Notes: generated by a model not told the origin, from the sequence alone. 64,000 nucleotides of DNA from Mesorhizobium sp. B4-1-3 (GCF_006439355.1 NZ_VFTG01000008.1:1-64000), one strand, 5' to 3'. Positions 43,744 to 51,952 are shown, counted from the first letter of the stretch. A program made the numbers and translations.

Positions 43744-44847
43744 TCACCCCAGGAACTTGGCGATAATGGCGTCACCCATCTCGGTGGTGCCGACTTCCTT
43801 CATGCCCGCGGAGAAAATGTCCTTGGTGCGCAGGCCGTCGTCGAGCACGGCGGCGATGGCCGCTTCGAGCCTGTCGGCTTCCGCCACCATGCCGAAGGAA
43901 TAGCGCAGGCACATGGCGAAGGAGGCGATCATGGCGATCGGGTTGGCGATGCCCTTGCCGGCGATGTCGGGCGCTGAGCCGTGCACCGGCTCGTAGAGCG
44001 CCTTGCGCTTCTTGGTCTTGGCATCCGGCGCGCCGAGCGAAGCCGAAGGCAGCATGCCGATCGAGCCGGTGAGCATGGCGGCGATGTCGGAGAGCATGTC
44101 GCCGAACAGATTGTCGGTAACGATCACGTCGAACTGCTTCGGCCAGCGCACCAGCTGCATGCCGCCGGCGTCCGCCAGCATGTGGTCGAGCTTCACATCG
44201 GAGTACCGCGCCTTGTGCGTCTGGCTGACCACCTCGTTCCACAAAACGCCCGACTTCATGACGTTGCGCTTTTCCATGGATGTCACATGGTTGCGACGGG
44301 TCCGCGCGAGCTCGAAGGCGACGCCGGAGATGCGCTCGATCTCGAACGTATCGTAGACCTGGGTGTCGATGCCGCGCTTCTGGCCGTTGCCGAGATCGAT
44401 GATCTGCTTCGGCTCGCCGAAATAGACGCCGCCGGTGAGCTCGCGCACGATCAATATGTCGAGGCCCTCGACCACCTCCTGCTTTAGCGAGGAAGAGGCG
44501 GCCAGCGCCGGGTAGCAGATCGCGGGCCTGAGATTGGCGAACAGCTCCATGTCCTTGCGCAGGCGCAAGAGCCCTGCCTCGGGGCGCACCTCGTAAGGCA
44601 CGGCATCCCATTTCGGCCCGCCGACGGCGCCGAACAGCACGGCATCCGCCGCCATCGCCTTTTCCATGTCGGCATCCGAGATCGCCGCGCCATGCGCGTC
44701 GTAAGCGCAGCCGCCGACCAGGCCCTCGTCAGTGGCGAAGCCGCTGCCGAGCTTGTCGTTCATGGCCTTGATCAGCTTCTTCACCTCGGCCATCGCCTCG
44801 GGGCCGATGCCGTCGCCGGCGAGCAGGAAGAGATTTTTCGAAGCCAT
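43744..44847 (-). CDS. leuB: 3-isopropylmalate dehydrogenase
   Basis: NAD-dependent oxidative decarboxylation of 3-isopropylmalate in leucine synthesis. The 367-residue protein begins [22 protein letters not shown]. It shows the substrate-binding Arg residues in [16 protein letters not shown], the catalytic Tyr in MEKRNV...SGVLWNEVV and the metal-binding [10 protein letters not shown]. The NAD-binding [18 protein letters not shown] is also present. ATG 44847 is the first Met before the nucleotide fold. leuD lies 2.5 kb upstream on the same strand, separated by VOC, RidA and Ivy-like genes; leuC is not in the window. A GNAT gene follows directly. Confidence 0.97.
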   Translation of the reverse strand: MASKNLFLLAGDGIGPEAMAEVKKLIKAMNDKLGSGFATDEGLVGGCAYDAHGAAISDADMEKAMAADAVLFGAVGGPKWDAVPYEVRPEAGLLRLRKDMELFANLRPAICYPALAASSSLKQEVVEGLDILIVRELTGGVYFGEPKQIIDLGNGQKRGIDTQVYDTFEIERISGVAFELARTRRNHVTSMEKRNVMKSGVLWNEVVSQTHKARYSDVKLDHMLADAGGMQLVRWPKQFDVIVTDNLFGDMLSDIAAMLTGSIGMLPSASLGAPDAKTKKRKALYEPVHGSAPDIAGKGIANPIAMIASFAMCLRYSFGMVAEADRLEAAIAAVLDDGLRTKDIFSAGMKEVGTTEMGDAIIAKFLG

Positions 44848-45006
44848 GGAGAACCGTCCCGGGAGAGAATGAGTTTCTATTTGCACAGCGTCCCTTGCGC
44901 GCCGAAGAGGCGCGCGGCGCTGTGCGGCCGGCGTCTTGCTAAACGGCGAACGCCCGGTGCGCAAGAGGATGGCGGGGCATTGCGAGGCCCGTCTGGCGTG
45001 GCACCG

Positions 45007-45137
45007 GTTCCTCTCCCCCGCCAGAGGCGGGGGAGAGGTGTCTGCGAAGCGGACGGAGAGGCGGCCTTCGTAGGACGCTCCCCTCTCCGTCTCGGCTTTG
45101 CCGAGCCACCTCTCCCCACTTCATGGGGCGAGGAACC
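45007..45137. repeat. Intergenic mosaic element upstream of leuB
   Basis: Arms CCTCTCCCCCGCC/GGCGGGGGAGAGG, then CTCCCCTCTCCGTCTCGGC and GAGCCACCTCTCCCC. It fills most of the 294-bp gap between the VOC gene and leuB, and leaves no other gene. It belongs to the GGATGAGGG/CTCTCCCC family. Confidence 0.7.
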
Positions 45138-45141
45138 CTAG

Positions 45142-45495
45142 CTACCGATGCGACAGAATATTCACCAGCCGCCCGAACGGATCGCGCACATAGAAACGCC
45201 GCACGCCCCAGGGTTCGTCGGCCGGGCCGTATTCGACGGCGAAGCCGGCCTTCTTCATACCCGCGAGCGCCGCGTCCACATCGTCGACCTCGATCGACAG
45301 GTCCGGCACCGGCGTGCCTGACCCGCCCTCGGCCATGAAGCTCACCTGCACCGTCATTGTCTCGGCCGAGCCGCAAGTGAGGATCCAGCCTTGATCCATG
45401 AGGACATCAAGTCCAAGCACGTCCTGGTAAAAGCGCTTGGCCGCCGCAATGTCGGGTGTTTCGATATTGGCGACGATGCGCCTGACCTTCACCAT
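45142..45495 (-). CDS. VOC family (glyoxalase/bleomycin resistance) protein
   Basis: A 117-residue single-repeat vicinal oxygen chelate protein. The N-terminal RIVANIETPDIAAAKRFYQDVLGLDVLMDQG and the C-terminal EPWGVRRFYVRDPFGRLVNILSHR carry the two beta-alpha-beta-beta-beta modules, which pair in dimers. Metal-binding residues of glyoxalase I are only partly recognisable, so the role may be binding or isomerisation rather than glyoxalase activity. The start MVKVRRIVANIE is close to the first strand. It is in the same direction as leuB and lies upstream of it beyond the repeat at 45007-45137. Confidence 0.86.
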   Translation of the reverse strand: MVKVRRIVANIETPDIAAAKRFYQDVLGLDVLMDQGWILTCGSAETMTVQVSFMAEGGSGTPVPDLSIEVDDVDAALAGMKKAGFAVEYGPADEPWGVRRFYVRDPFGRLVNILSHR

Positions 45496-45552
45496 AAGCC
45501 GCTCCTTGCCTTTGCGTGTCCGGGGGCCCTCCGCATTGCCGCAACGGCCACC

Positions 45553-45936
45553 CTATGCCGTGCGCCGCAGTGCCGTCACCTCGATTTCGATCTTCATCTC
45601 CGGCTTGTTGAGCTGGCACACGATCATCGTCGCCGCCGGGCGGATGTCGCCGAACGCCTCGCCGAGGATCGGGAAGACCACGTCAACATGGGCCTGGTCG
45701 GTGATGTAGTAATGCGCCCGCACCACATCGGCCATGTCGAAGCCGCCCTCGGCCAGCGCCTTGGCGATTGTTGCGAGGCAGTTGCGCGTTTGCGCTTCGA
45801 CGGTTTCCGGCATGGTCATCGTGGCATAGTCGTAGCCGGTCGTGCCGGAGACGAAGCACCAGTCGCCCTGCACCACCGCGCGCGAATAGCCGGCGGTCTT
45901 CTCGAAGGGGGAGCCGGTGGAGATGAGCTTGCGCAT
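45553..45936 (-). CDS. RidA family protein (YjgF/YER057c/UK114)
   Basis: A 127-residue RidA-family subunit. The fold is marked by GYSRAVVQGDWCFVSGTTGYD, QTRNCLATIAKALAEGGFDMADVVRAHYYITDQA, and the C-terminal PAATMIVCQLNKPEMKIEIEVTALRR. Canonical RidA deaminates reactive enamines released by PLP enzymes; the catalytic Arg is at the position of the RPAATMI segment, so deaminase activity is plausible. Relatives of this subgroup are less studied. ATG 45936 begins at MRKLISTGS. It lies upstream of the VOC gene, and a pair of repeats (46020-46190) separates it from the Ivy-like gene. Confidence 0.9.
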   Translation of the reverse strand: MRKLISTGSPFEKTAGYSRAVVQGDWCFVSGTTGYDYATMTMPETVEAQTRNCLATIAKALAEGGFDMADVVRAHYYITDQAHVDVVFPILGEAFGDIRPAATMIVCQLNKPEMKIEIEVTALRRTA

Positions 45937-46019
45937 GGGGCCTCACGGATTGTTTCGACCATTTTGATATGCATCCGCGACTGGGTCGTGAGCCAGACAA
46001 CACAACGCTGGCGGGACAG

Positions 46020-46190
46020 CGCCCCCCTCTGCCCTGCCGGACATCCCCCACGAGGGGGGAGATCAGACGTCGCGCCGGCTTTCGCCAATCGCCAGCATCG
46101 CAGAATAAGCAGGGCGCCGAAACTGCCAATCTCCCCTCTTGTGGGGGAGATGTGCGGCAGGACAGAGGGGGGCGCGAAGGATCGCGGCCC
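46020..46190. repeat. Head-to-head pair of CCCCCTCTG/GGGGGAGAT elements
   Basis: Left: CGCCCCCCTCTGCCCTGCC, GGACATCCCCCACGAGGGGG. Right (46129-46187): CTCCCCTCTTGTGGGGGAG and GCGGCAGGACAGAGGGGGGC, followed by GCGAAGGATCG. The right copy is the inverse of the left, so the pair can form one hairpin of about 170 nt. A single copy is at 62470-62527. Confidence 0.85.
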
Positions 46191-46203
46191 GGCAGAAGTG
46201 GGC

Positions 46204-47142
46204 TTAATTTCCCGACCCTTGCGCGTCGTCATAAGCCTTCTTGACGTCCGCCGGCCAATCCTTCAGCGGCGGCCAGGCCTGCGGCTCGCCATTGTCGCCG
46301 CGGCGGGCGAAATAGACCTTCTGCTTGGCCGGATCGACGGCCATGAAGCCGTCATTGCCGCCGCAGTCATGCGGCACGCAGCCGGTGGCGTAGAAGGCGC
46401 CGGACGCCGTCTTTTCGGTGCCGCCGCCGACCAGCAGGCTGGTCGCCATGTCGGGCATGTCGCTGCCCAGCAGCGCCTGTCCGGCCTTATAGACGGCCTC
46501 GTTGTGGAAGGCGTCGATGATGTTGTCCAGTTTCGATGGATCGACATCCTTCCAGTCGGTGCCGGGCTCCGGCGTGTAGGTCAGAGTGCCGGATGTCGTG
46601 AGCCCTGCGGTGGGCGACCATTGCAGCGCCGGCCGTGTCTGTCCCGGCAGCAGGTAGGGCACGAAATAGATGGCGCTGTCGGAGACTGCTGCCGGCGGCG
46701 CGCCGCATTCGTCCTGCTCGACGGTGGTGGTCTGTATCTCGCCGTCCTTCTTCCAGACGATGACCTTGGCCGGGCCGCACTGGTTGCCGCCGTCGCCGAC
46801 ATCGACCAGCGCCACGTTGACGTCGCCGATCTTGACGATCTTGTCGAAAAAGACGTCGTAATTGCTGGCCAGCTGCTTGCCGTCATAGGCAAGCACCTTC
46901 TCGCCGTCCTGCTCCGGCTGCGTGATGGTGAGCTGCCCGCCCTCGAACGGGATCGGCGCCTGCTTATCGTCATCCGGCGCGGCCTGGTCGCTGCCCGACC
47001 CCTGGTCGGCCGCACCCTGATCGGCAGCCGGCTGGTCGGACGCGGCGGGCGTCGGCTGCGTGGCCGGCGCGGTGGTTTGCGCATTGGCGCCGATCGCGGC
47101 GAGAAGGATTGCCACCGAAGCAGCCAGAAGCGAGCGTGTCAT
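46204..47142 (-). CDS. Exported protein with Ivy-like (vertebrate lysozyme inhibitor) signature
   Basis: A 312-residue secreted protein. A signal peptide (residues 1-21) is followed by a Pro/Ala/Gln/Asp-rich linker (22-62) and a folded region of about 240 residues. Near the C-terminus the motif C255-V-P-H-D-C260 is followed about 30 residues later by W290 (PQAWPPLKDWP). CxPHDC is the lysozyme-contacting loop of Ivy inhibitors, which block C-type lysozyme. The N-terminal part (67-240) is unrecognised. The function is inferred from the motif; the wider fold needs checking. It lies between leuD and the RidA gene, which may be downstream in the same transcript. Confidence 0.6.
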   Translation of the reverse strand: MTRSLLAASVAILLAAIGANAQTTAPATQPTPAASDQPAADQGAADQGSGSDQAAPDDDKQAPIPFEGGQLTITQPEQDGEKVLAYDGKQLASNYDVFFDKIVKIGDVNVALVDVGDGGNQCGPAKVIVWKKDGEIQTTTVEQDECGAPPAAVSDSAIYFVPYLLPGQTRPALQWSPTAGLTTSGTLTYTPEPGTDWKDVDPSKLDNIIDAFHNEAVYKAGQALLGSDMPDMATSLLVGGGTEKTASGAFYATGCVPHDCGGNDGFMAVDPAKQKVYFARRGDNGEPQAWPPLKDWPADVKKAYDDAQGSGN

Positions 47143-47215
47143 GACTGTCCCTCCATTCAGCCGCGCGAGCCCAACCGGCAAGGGGCGGGCTTATCGATTT
47201 GAAGCCGTGCCGCTC

Positions 47216-47359
47216 AGAGACTGTTTCGAAATTCGCTCCGGCGAGTCATATGGTGGTGGTTTCGAGAACCGGAGCGGAGCGGACATTCAGGTCCGTGAGC
47301 ACCGGAAGCGCAGAAACCACCATCAGATGGCCGCCGGAGTAGATTTCCAAACGGTCTCT
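47216..47359. repeat. 144-bp hairpin element joined to the leuD stop codon, copy 1
   Basis: The ends AGAGACTGTTTCGAAAT and (reverse strand) AGAGACCGTTTGGAAAT match at 15 of 17 positions. The arms continue inward (CTCCGGCGAGTCATATGG against CTCCGGCGGCCATCTGATGG), so the whole element can fold. The right end supplies the last base of the leuD TGA stop. It is closely similar to 55927-56071 and partly to 3376-3446. Confidence 0.85.
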
Positions 47360-47964
47360 CAGGCCCAGGGGCGCAGCTCGGCGTTCTTCTTCTCGAAGGA
47401 CGCGATGGCGCTGGCCTTCTCCATGGTCAGCCCGATATCGTCGAGGCCGTTCAAGAGGCAGTGACGCTTGAAATCGTCGAGGTCGAATTTGACCACGCCG
47501 CCATCCGGCCCGCGGATTTCCTTCGCCTCAAGGTCGATCGACAGCGTCGCATTGGAGCCGCGCGAAGCGTCGTCCATCAGCTTGTCGAGGTCTTCCGGGC
47601 TGACCACGATCGGCAGGATGCCGTTCTTGAAGCAATTGTTGTAGAAGATGTCGGCGAACGAGGTCGAGATCACGCAACGGATGCCGAAATCGAGCAGCGC
47701 CCAGGGCGCATGCTCGCGGCTCGAGCCGCAGCCGAAATTGTCGCCGGCGACCAGGATCTGCGCCTTGCGGTAGGCCGGCTTGTTGAGCACGAAATCCGGG
47801 TTCTCCGAACCGTCCTCATTGTAGCGCATCTCGGCGAATAGCCCGGTGCCGAGCCCGGTGCGCTTGATCGTCTTGAGATAATCCTTCGGGATGATCATGT
47901 CGGTGTCGACATTGACGATCGGCATCGGCGCGGCGACGCCGGTGAGCTTGGTGAATTTATCCAT
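47359..47964 (-). CDS. leuD: 3-isopropylmalate dehydratase small subunit
   Basis: The 201-residue small subunit of isopropylmalate isomerase, which with LeuC converts 2- to 3-isopropylmalate. Signs are the start [39 protein letters not shown], the substrate-gripping [22 protein letters not shown], and [20 protein letters not shown] 47964 is the usual start; the open frame upstream is non-coding. leuB is downstream on the same strand but 2.5 kb away; the LeuC gene is absent from this window. The stop codon's final base is the first base of the hairpin element at 47216-47359. Confidence 0.97.
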   Translation of the reverse strand: MDKFTKLTGVAAPMPIVNVDTDMIIPKDYLKTIKRTGLGTGLFAEMRYNEDGSENPDFVLNKPAYRKAQILVAGDNFGCGSSREHAPWALLDFGIRCVISTSFADIFYNNCFKNGILPIVVSPEDLDKLMDDASRGSNATLSIDLEAKEIRGPDGGVVKFDLDDFKRHCLLNGLDDIGLTMEKASAIASFEKKNAELRPWA

Positions 47965-48151
47965 GGTCCTTGCCCGTCTTCTTCGTGGCTTGCGGGGAAT
48001 TTTGCCGGACGGTTTACACAAAGCCGACGGTAAATGGAAGGCAACTGTTCGTGCGCGGGCCTTGGGCCATAATCGGGTACGGCATGCGTGTCGAAGCTGG
48101 AACACCTCAAAACGGCTTCGAAATCCTGACCGGCTGGTGCAATCTGCGGCC

Positions 48152-48577
48152 ATGGCTGATCCTTCCAAAGTCCTTTACGCCAGCGAGCCCGCCCTCGATG
48201 TCGCCGAATTCCGCCGCGTGCTGGTCGACTCCGGCCTCGGCAAGGTACGGCCCGTCGATGACGGGGCCCGGCTGCAAACCATGCTGGACAACGCCAATCT
48301 GGTGCTGACCGCACGGCTCGACCGGCCGGACCGGCAACTGGTCGGCGTCGCGCGCGGCATGACCGATTTCTCCTGGGTCTGCTACATTTCCGACCTCGCT
48401 GTCTCGAAGGCGGCGCAAGGGCTCGGCGTCGGCAAGGGCCTGATGGACGAGGCGCAGCGCCGGCTCGGCCCTTCGGTCGCCATCAGCCTGATCTCGATGC
48501 CCGACGCCGTCGGCTTCTACGAGCGCATCGGCATGACACGCATGACCGACGCCTTCTGGTTCTCCCGCAAGCGCTGA
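48152..48577 (+). CDS. GNAT family N-acetyltransferase
   Basis: A 141-residue compact acetyltransferase. The middle [74 protein letters not shown] carries the acetyl-CoA loop (Q-G-L-G-V-G) and C-terminal strand. The N-terminus ([37 protein letters not shown]) matches the small YjgM-like GNAT group, whose substrates are unknown. ATG 48152 starts this fold; the frame extends upstream into the leuD promoter region without sign of coding. It diverges from leuD across 187 bp. Confidence 0.86.
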   Translation: MADPSKVLYASEPALDVAEFRRVLVDSGLGKVRPVDDGARLQTMLDNANLVLTARLDRPDRQLVGVARGMTDFSWVCYISDLAVSKAAQGLGVGKGLMDEAQRRLGPSVAISLISMPDAVGFYERIGMTRMTDAFWFSRKR

Positions 48578-48621
48578 CCTGCTGACGATCTCATGGGCTG
48601 CAGTCGCCAATTCTTTTGAGC

Positions 48622-48651
48622 TTGACATGCAACCAAATGATTGCATATTAA
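48622..48651 (+). promoter_or_regulatory. Promoter with embedded ATGCAA-N8-TTGCAT operator
   Basis: TTGACA (48622-48627) and TATTAA (48646-48651) are 18 bp apart. Between them ATGCAA (48627-48632) and TTGCAT (48641-48646) form an inverted repeat. Transcription would start near the ATG at 48656, suggesting a leaderless mRNA. The repeat is likely to be the autoregulatory site of the ArsR protein encoded next. Confidence 0.6.
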
Positions 48652-48655
48652 TGAC

Positions 48656-48976
48656 ATGAGCATGGATGCCGTCTTTCGCGCTTTGGCCGACCCGACCCGC
48701 CGGCAATTGCTGGACAGCCTCCATGCAAGGAACGGGCAGACACTGAACGCGCTCTGCGAAAACATGGAGATGACGCGCCAGGCGGTGACCAAGCACCTCG
48801 CGATCCTCGAGGAGGCGAACCTCGTCACCACCATGCGCCGGGGCCGCGAGAAGGAGCACTACCTCAATCCCGTTCCGATCAACGAGATCGCCGAGCGGTG
48901 GATCGGCAAGTTCGAGCGGGGGCGGCTTGCTGCCCTCAGCGACCTGACACAACGCCTGGAAAGGGAAGAGCCGTGA
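48656..48976 (+). CDS. ArsR-type winged-helix regulator
   Basis: A 106-residue winged-helix repressor. The core MDAVFRALADPTRRQLLDSLHARNGQTLNALCENMEMTRQAVTKHLAILEEANLVTTMRRGREKEHYLNP has the ArsR HTH and wing. No metal-binding Cys motif is visible, so it is the SRPBCC-linked type rather than a metal sensor. It is encoded with two SRPBCC proteins, its stop overlapping the first by GTGA. ATG 48656 is used because the promoter (48622-48651) leaves no room for a leader; ATG 48662 is equally possible. The inverted repeat in the promoter is probably its own operator. Confidence 0.9.
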   Translation: MSMDAVFRALADPTRRQLLDSLHARNGQTLNALCENMEMTRQAVTKHLAILEEANLVTTMRRGREKEHYLNPVPINEIAERWIGKFERGRLAALSDLTQRLEREEP

Positions 48977-49422
48977 GCGAGAACAGTTTTGTCTATGTCA
49001 CCTACATCCGCACGACGCCTGAAAAACTTTGGCAGGCGCTGACCGATCCGGAGTTCAACCGGCAGTTCTTCCTTTGCTCCCATCAGGAGAGCGACTGGAA
49101 GGTCGGCTCGAGCTGGAAGCTGGTCTTCCCTGACGGGCGCATCGCCGACTCCGGCGAGATCCTCGAGATCGACCCGCCGAAACGCCTCGTCATCAAATGG
49201 CGCAACGAATGGCTGCCCGAGGTGAAGGAGGACGGCTACACGCGCTGCACCTTCACCATCGAGCCGGACGGCGAATTGATGAAGCTCGCCGTCGTCCACG
49301 AGGCCGACGGCCCGCACAGGCTGATCCCGAACGTCGCCAAGGGCTGGCCGCTGGTGCTGGCGAGCCTCAAGAGCCTGCTCGAAACCGGCAAGGGTTTCGA
49401 GCGTCCGCCCTCAAAGGCATGA
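48973..49422 (+). CDS. SRPBCC domain-containing protein (AHSA1-like)
   Basis: A 149-residue START/Bet v 1-like (SRPBCC) protein with a hydrophobic ligand pocket. The AHSA1-type pattern is FVYVTYIRTTPEKLWQALTDPEFNRQFF, DWKVGSSWKLVFPDGRIADSGEILEIDPPKRLVIKW and HRLIPNVAKGWPLVLASLKSLLETGKGF. The GTG start at 48973 overlaps the ArsR stop codon, with AAGGGAAGAG upstream, so the two are translationally coupled. The ligand is unknown. ArsR-SRPBCC pairs are common in Rhizobiales and Actinobacteria; the repressor probably controls this gene. Confidence 0.9.
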   Translation: MSENSFVYVTYIRTTPEKLWQALTDPEFNRQFFLCSHQESDWKVGSSWKLVFPDGRIADSGEILEIDPPKRLVIKWRNEWLPEVKEDGYTRCTFTIEPDGELMKLAVVHEADGPHRLIPNVAKGWPLVLASLKSLLETGKGFERPPSKA

Positions 49423-49459
49423 ACGATTGTTCCGAGACAATTTGCCGGAGGTGCACGCA

Positions 49460-49945
49460 ATGCTGCAACTGACCTTGCCCCAAGCTATGGCGAACGCCGA
49501 CACGGTCATGGCCTCGTCCGAGCTTCCCGCCTCGCCGGACCGGGTCATTGCCGCGCTGGCCACTCGGGAGGTCGAGCGCTGGTGGGGTTCCCCCGAAACC
49601 TACTGCATGGCCGGCTGGAACGCCGATCTGCGCGTCGGCGGAAGCTGGCGTGTCACGGTGCGAACCGCTGACGGCAGGCGCCTGCCCGTGGGCGGAGAGT
49701 TTCTCGAAATCGAAATGCCGCGCCGAATTGTGCAGACAAGGCGTTACGGCTGGGACCATCCGACGCTCGGCCGTAAGGACACGACGGTCGCCTATCTGCT
49801 GGAGCCGATCGCCGGCAGCACGCGGCTCACCGTCTGCCATGGCGGCTTCGCGGGTTTCCCCGACGCCGCAGCGGAGCATGCTGAAGGCTGGGCGCGGGTG
49901 CTTGGGTGGCTGCAGGCCTATCTCGACGCGCGGCAGACGGCCTGA
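49460..49945 (+). CDS. SRPBCC domain-containing protein
   Basis: A 161-residue second SRPBCC protein, divergent from its neighbour. Its pattern is MASSELPASPDRVIAALATREVERWWGSPETYCMAGWNADLRVGGSWRVTV, GGEFLEIEMPRRIVQTRRYGWDHPTLGRKDTTVAYLLEP and EGWARVLGWLQAYLDA. ATG 49460 is supported by GGAGGTG a few bases upstream. It is 38 bp after the first SRPBCC gene and likely belongs to the same transcript. Two unlike SRPBCC proteins under one ArsR repressor suggest a pathway with two ligands or a two-component detoxification step, but no enzyme is present to say which. Confidence 0.86.
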   Translation: MLQLTLPQAMANADTVMASSELPASPDRVIAALATREVERWWGSPETYCMAGWNADLRVGGSWRVTVRTADGRRLPVGGEFLEIEMPRRIVQTRRYGWDHPTLGRKDTTVAYLLEPIAGSTRLTVCHGGFAGFPDAAAEHAEGWARVLGWLQAYLDARQTA

Positions 49946-49988
49946 AGCTCTCCCTTGACCCGCAATCCTGCCTGTCCAGATTTTGGGC

Positions 49989-50798
49989 ATGAAGAACAGC
50001 CGCTGTCTCGTGGGAACCGCCGGATGGAGCATACCGGCAGTGTACAAACCTTCCTTCCCGGCAGCCGGTTCGCAGCTTGAACGCTATGCGGCGCGGCTTC
50101 CGGTCGTGGAGATCAATTCGTCCTTCAACAAGCCGCATCGCCGGGAAACCTATGAGCGCTGGGCGCGCTCCGTCCCGGATCGTTTTCGCTTTTCCGCAAA
50201 ACTCCCCAGAGCCGTGACGCATGAACACCGCCTGGAAGATTGCGATGATCTTCTGGACGTTTTCCTGGGTCAGGTCGCAGGGCTCGGTGCCAAGCTTTCG
50301 CTGCTCCTGGTTCAACTGCCGCCCAGCCTGCGGTTCGAACCCGAAGCCGCCAAAAACTTCTTCACCATGCTGCGCGCAAAGAGCGACCGACGCCTGGTCT
50401 GCGAACCCCGTCACCCCAGTTGGTTCGAACCCGAGGCCGAGACCTTGCTGAACCGCTTTCACATTGGCCGCGTTGCAGCCCACCCTGCTCCCGTGCCTGC
50501 CGCCGCCATGCCTGGCGGCTGGCGCGAGCTCGCCTATTTTCGTTTTCATGGCGCGCCGCGCGTCTACTATTCGGACTACGAGGCCGATCAGCTTCGGGAT
50601 ATCGGCGAGCGGCTTGCCGAAATCAGCGCATCGGCCGCCGAGGTCTGGTGCATCTTCGACAACACGGCACGAGGGCACGCGCTCGGCAATGCACTGTCGG
50701 TCGACGCGACCGTTTGTCAGATGACGTTCAGCTCCCGGAACGCCCGTCCCTCGGCCACTCGCTCATATCCGAACGCCCTGCAGTCCACCGTGCGGTAG
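49989..50798 (+). CDS. DUF72 domain-containing protein
   Basis: A 269-residue DUF72 (YecE-like) TIM-barrel protein. Signs are LVGTAGWSIPAVYKPSFPA at the N-terminus, then LPVVEINSSFNKPHRRETYERWARSVPDRFRFSAKLPRAVTHEHRL, RRLVCEPRHPSWF and AYFRFHGAPRVYYSDY. It probably uses a metal or phosphate-binding site, but no activity has been shown. The last 27 residues (SSRNARPSATRSYPNA...) lie opposite the 3' end of the FAD oxidoreductase gene over 82 bp and do not resemble the family, so the gene has probably lost its original stop. It starts 43 bp after the SRPBCC gene. Confidence 0.86.
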   Translation: MKNSRCLVGTAGWSIPAVYKPSFPAAGSQLERYAARLPVVEINSSFNKPHRRETYERWARSVPDRFRFSAKLPRAVTHEHRLEDCDDLLDVFLGQVAGLGAKLSLLLVQLPPSLRFEPEAAKNFFTMLRAKSDRRLVCEPRHPSWFEPEAETLLNRFHIGRVAAHPAPVPAAAMPGGWRELAYFRFHGAPRVYYSDYEADQLRDIGERLAEISASAAEVWCIFDNTARGHALGNALSVDATVCQMTFSSRNARPSATRSYPNALQSTVR

Positions 50799-51883
50799 CC
50801 GCCATGCACGATGAGCTCGGCGATCGACTTGCCGACCGCCGGCGCCTGCTGCAGGCCGTGGCCGGAGAAGCCGTTGGCGAACAGGAAGTTCGTAACCTCC
50901 GGATGCGGACCGATCACCGCGTTCTGGTCGAGCGTGTTGTAGTCGTAATGCCCGACCCAGGCGCGCGTAGGCTTGATGGCCTCGAAAGCCGGAATGCGCG
51001 TGGCCAAGGTCGGCCAGATCACCTCTTCGAACAGTGGCCAGTTGACGTCGAAATCCTTCGGATCGGGCGCGACATCGCCTTCCTCCGGCTCGGCGCCGCC
51101 GGTGAGGTAGACCGAGCCTTCCGGCCGCACATAGATGCCGCTTGGATCGACCAGGAGCGGCATGTCGGCATATTTCTCGCGCGCCTCGAAGACGAAGACG
51201 TTACGCTTGCGCGGCTCGACCGGCAGCTCGAGCCCGGCGAAAGCCGCGACCTTGCCGGCGTTCGGCCCGGCGGCGTTGACGACGATGCCGGCTTCGAGCG
51301 TCTCGCCATTGTCGAGGCTGACGCCGGTGACTCGGTTGCCCTCGCGCTTGACGCCGGTGGCGGAAGCCGTGATGAAATCGATCTTCTTGTCGCGCAGCGC
51401 CTTGCGGAACAGCGTCAGCAACGCATGCGCATCGAACCAGCCCTCGCCGCTGCGGCCAAAGGCGCCTGCGTAAACATCCTCGACCGACAGCCAGGGAAAG
51501 CGGCGCGCCAATTGCCCTGCGTCCTCGAGCAGGATATCGGCGCCCTCGGCGACCTGTGTCGCGTGATTGGCCTTGAGGATCGGCAGCCCGGCCTCGCCGG
51601 CAAGGATGAGATAGCCACCCTCGCGGAAGCCGATATCGGCATCGGCGCCGAACGTCTCTTTCAGCCGCCGGAACAGTTTCAGCGTGAACTGCGACAGGCG
51701 GATGTTTTCCGGGATCGAGAATTGCTGGCGGATCGAGGCGAGCGACAAGGTCGTCGCCGCGTGGGAAAACTGCGGATCGCGCTCGATCAGCGCGATCGAG
51801 CCGGTAAAGCCCTCCTCGCGCAAATAGTAGGCAACCGAGGACCCGACGATGGCTCCCCCGATGATGACGATGTCGTAGCGCAT
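50717..51883 (-). CDS. FAD-dependent oxidoreductase (DAO/SoxA-like)
   Basis: A 388-residue flavoprotein of the D-amino-acid oxidase/sarcosine oxidase superfamily. The dinucleotide motif MRYDIVIIGGAIVGSSVAYYL begins the protein, followed by ERDPQFSHAATTLSLASIRQQFS, GEGWFDAHALLTLFRKAL and the C-terminal NFLFANGFSGHGLQQAPAVGKSIAELI that closes the flavin pocket. The substrate is probably a secondary or N-methyl amino acid. ATG 51883 is preceded by GGAG (ATCGGAGAAAAA). It lies 69 bp after the histidine kinase gene on the same strand and may be the output gene of that system. It converges on and overlaps the DUF72 gene by 82 bp. Confidence 0.9.
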   Translation of the reverse strand: MRYDIVIIGGAIVGSSVAYYLREEGFTGSIALIERDPQFSHAATTLSLASIRQQFSIPENIRLSQFTLKLFRRLKETFGADADIGFREGGYLILAGEAGLPILKANHATQVAEGADILLEDAGQLARRFPWLSVEDVYAGAFGRSGEGWFDAHALLTLFRKALRDKKIDFITASATGVKREGNRVTGVSLDNGETLEAGIVVNAAGPNAGKVAAFAGLELPVEPRKRNVFVFEAREKYADMPLLVDPSGIYVRPEGSVYLTGGAEPEEGDVAPDPKDFDVNWPLFEEVIWPTLATRIPAFEAIKPTRAWVGHYDYNTLDQNAVIGPHPEVTNFLFANGFSGHGLQQAPAVGKSIAELIVHGGYRTVDCRAFGYERVAEGRAFRELNVI

Positions 51884-51897
51884 TTTTTCTCCGATCC

Positions 51898-51940
51898 AGA
51901 GCAATTCCAGGGAAAGCATCCGCCCGGAATTGCGTAGAAA
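51898..51940. repeat. Short variant of the AGAGCAATTCCAGG dispersed repeat
   Basis: AGAGCAATTCCAGGGAAAGC, then CCGCCCGGAATTGCGTAG. It matches the ends of the copies at 54253-54308 and 63711-63769 but lacks the middle. It lies between the FAD oxidoreductase and the histidine kinase genes. Confidence 0.6.
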
Positions 51941-51952
51941 GCCGCTCGCGTC

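Noticed and set aside
44904..44920. GC-rich hairpin in the leuB leader as a terminator/attenuator
   Set aside because: GCGCGCC/GGCGCGC pairs well, but no U tract follows and no Leu-rich leader frame precedes it.
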